A DNA stretch of 7,411 nucleotides from JAIBJP01 sp035639875 (lineage in GTDB: Bacteria > Actinomycetota > Thermoleophilia > Gaiellales > Gaiellaceae). Shown piece after piece: positions 6,569-7,411 of the stretch. Below the pieces are notes generated by a model that did no database searches, was not told the DNA's origin, and worked only from the letters and a program-made list of their open reading frames with translations. A program made the translations under genes and the position numbers. Positions within the stretch are counted from its first letter, which is position 1; every line of letters starts with the position of its first letter. The stretch spans positions 1-7,411 of the forward strand of contig DASQXE010000150.1 in assembly GCA_035639875.1 (NCBI GenBank). The letters are read 5' to 3'.

Positions 6569-7411
6569 TCGTTCTTCTCCTCTTCGGAATCGACGACGAA
6601 CGTAGCTTCCGGGCTCCAGGAGATCGTCACCTGGTCGCCCGGCTGGACAGCGCCTGCGCTCGGATCGGTGTTCTGGACGTACACGGTGATCGCGCCATGC
6701 GACGTGTCGACGATGTACTGCGTCGAGACACCGATGTACGCGCGCTCACGCACCTCGCCGGCCAACGAGTTCGCCTCGCGGGCCCCCAACCGGATCTTCT
6801 CCGGACGGATGCCGACGGCAACCGGTCCCCTCCGGTCGCCGGCCGCAGGAGCGTGGACGACGGTGCCGTCCTTCAACCGGACGGAGTCGTCACCCTCGGC
6901 CCGGCCCTCGAGCAGATTCGAGGCGCCGAGAAAGCGCGCCACGAAGGGCGTCACGGGATGCTCGTAGAGATCGTCCGGCGAGCCCAGCTGCTCGATGTGG
7001 CCGGCGTTCATGACGGCGATCGAGTCGGCCATCGTCATGGCCTCCTCCTGGTCGTGCGTGACATGGATGAAGGTGATGCCGAGGTCGTGCTGCAGCGCCT
7101 TGATGAAGAGCTGCATCTCCTTCCGGAGCTTGAGGTCGAGAGCGCCGAGCGGCTCGTCCAGGAGTAGGACGCGCGGGCTGTTGACGAGCGCGCGGGCGAG
7201 GGCGACCCGCTGCTGCTGGCCGCCGGAGAGTTGCCGCGGCTTGCGCCGCTCGAAGCCGGCCAGTTGTACGAGCTCGAGGATCTTCACGACCTGGCCCCGC
7301 AAATCGGCGCCTTTGATCCCGCGCCTCCGCAGCCCGAATGCCACGTTCTCGAAGATCGAGAGATGCGGGAAGAGCGCATAGCTCTGGAAGACGGTGTTGA
7401 CGTCGCGCCGG
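6565..7411 (-). CDS. potA: Polyamine-type ABC transporter ATP-binding protein PotA, 5' partial
   Basis: The 3' part of an ABC ATPase; 281 residues are visible and the frame is open to the right edge. Seen in order: Q-loop TVFQSYALFPH (6-16, Gln9), signature LSGGQQQR (61-68), Walker B VLLLDEP (81-87), D-loop GALD (89-92) and switch His119 (HVTHDQEEAMTMAD). A C-terminal TOBE-type regulatory domain follows from about residue 165 (ASNLLEGRA, then VGIRPEKIRL). Walker A lies outside the window, so perhaps 80 N-terminal residues are missing compared with PotA/PotG proteins. The GTG at 7344-7342 is internal, after the Q-loop, and is not a start. It supplies ATP hydrolysis to the PotBC channel on the cytoplasmic face. 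It is the first visible gene of the operon and its stop overlaps the potD start (ATGA); the operon promoter is not in the window. Confidence 0.93.
   Translation of the reverse strand, partial: RRDVNTVFQSYALFPHLSIFENVAFGLRRRGIKGADLRGQVVKILELVQLAGFERRKPRQLSGGQQQRVALARALVNSPRVLLLDEPLGALDLKLRKEMQLFIKALQHDLGITFIHVTHDQEEAMTMADSIAVMNAGHIEQLGSPDDLYEHPVTPFVARFLGASNLLEGRAEGDDSVRLKDGTVVHAPAAGDRRGPVAVGIRPEKIRLGAREANSLAGEVRERAYIGVSTQYIVDTSHGAITVYVQNTDPSAGAVQPGDQVTISWSPEATFVVDSEEEKNE
6577..6582 (-). promoter_or_regulatory. Shine-Dalgarno site of potD
   Basis: GAGGAG on the minus strand lies 8 nt before the potD ATG (6568-6566), inside the Glu/Lys-rich last codons of potA. It supports that start, which is also the one that gives a complete Tat signal. 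Confidence 0.65.

Noticed and set aside
7342..7344. GTG as the start of potA.
   Set aside because: It lies after the Q-loop; the coding frame continues to the window edge and Walker A must be further upstream.
1..7411. Search for RNA genes, CRISPR repeats, insertion sequences, attachment sites and defence genes.
   Set aside because: No tRNA/rRNA-like segment, repeat array, transposase or terminal repeat was seen; nearly every base is in a recognised gene.

Overview
The window is a dense, GC-rich, high-coding stretch of bacterial chromosome. Codon use is strongly G/C-ending, intergenic gaps are minimal, and the proteins resemble actinobacterial versions (AdhA-like Zn alcohol dehydrogenase, Tat-exported PotD lipoprotein). 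An actinobacterium, possibly of the Thermoleophilia, fits best, but that placement is inference. Six genes are visible; two run off the edges. I see no RNA gene, mobile element, CRISPR array or phage signature.

Left part (1-1197, plus strand): the 3' portion of a GT-B fold glycosyltransferase-like gene related to the MurG/GT28 type. Its N-terminus lies just outside the window. It converges on the next gene with only 4 bp between the stop codons.

Rest (1202-7411, minus strand): one tightly packed operon read right to left. It runs potA (ATPase, 5' end cut by the window edge), potD (Tat/lipoprotein substrate-binding protein), potB (permease), potC (permease), a class III PLP aminotransferase, and a zinc alcohol dehydrogenase. 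Three junctions are ATGA stop/start overlaps (potA/potD, potB/potC, potC/aminotransferase). The potD/potB gap is 10 nt and the aminotransferase/dehydrogenase gap is 18-19 nt. The promoter must lie upstream of potA, outside the window.

How they could work together: the ABC transporter imports a polyamine or related amine. The aminotransferase could deaminate it to an aldehyde, and the dehydrogenase could interconvert that aldehyde with an alcohol. The transporter assignment is well supported by sequence; the catabolic link is an inference from operon structure.

The most useful observation is that potB has no ATG, GTG or TTG able to start the full-length protein. It appears to start at a CTG placed 6 nt after a perfect AGGAGG that overlaps the potD stop codon. 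Standard gene calling would truncate it by 76 residues and lose the first membrane segment. Second is the dehydrogenase, in which the first structural-zinc cysteine is replaced by aspartate. I see no clearly new biological system here; the cassette is built of known families.
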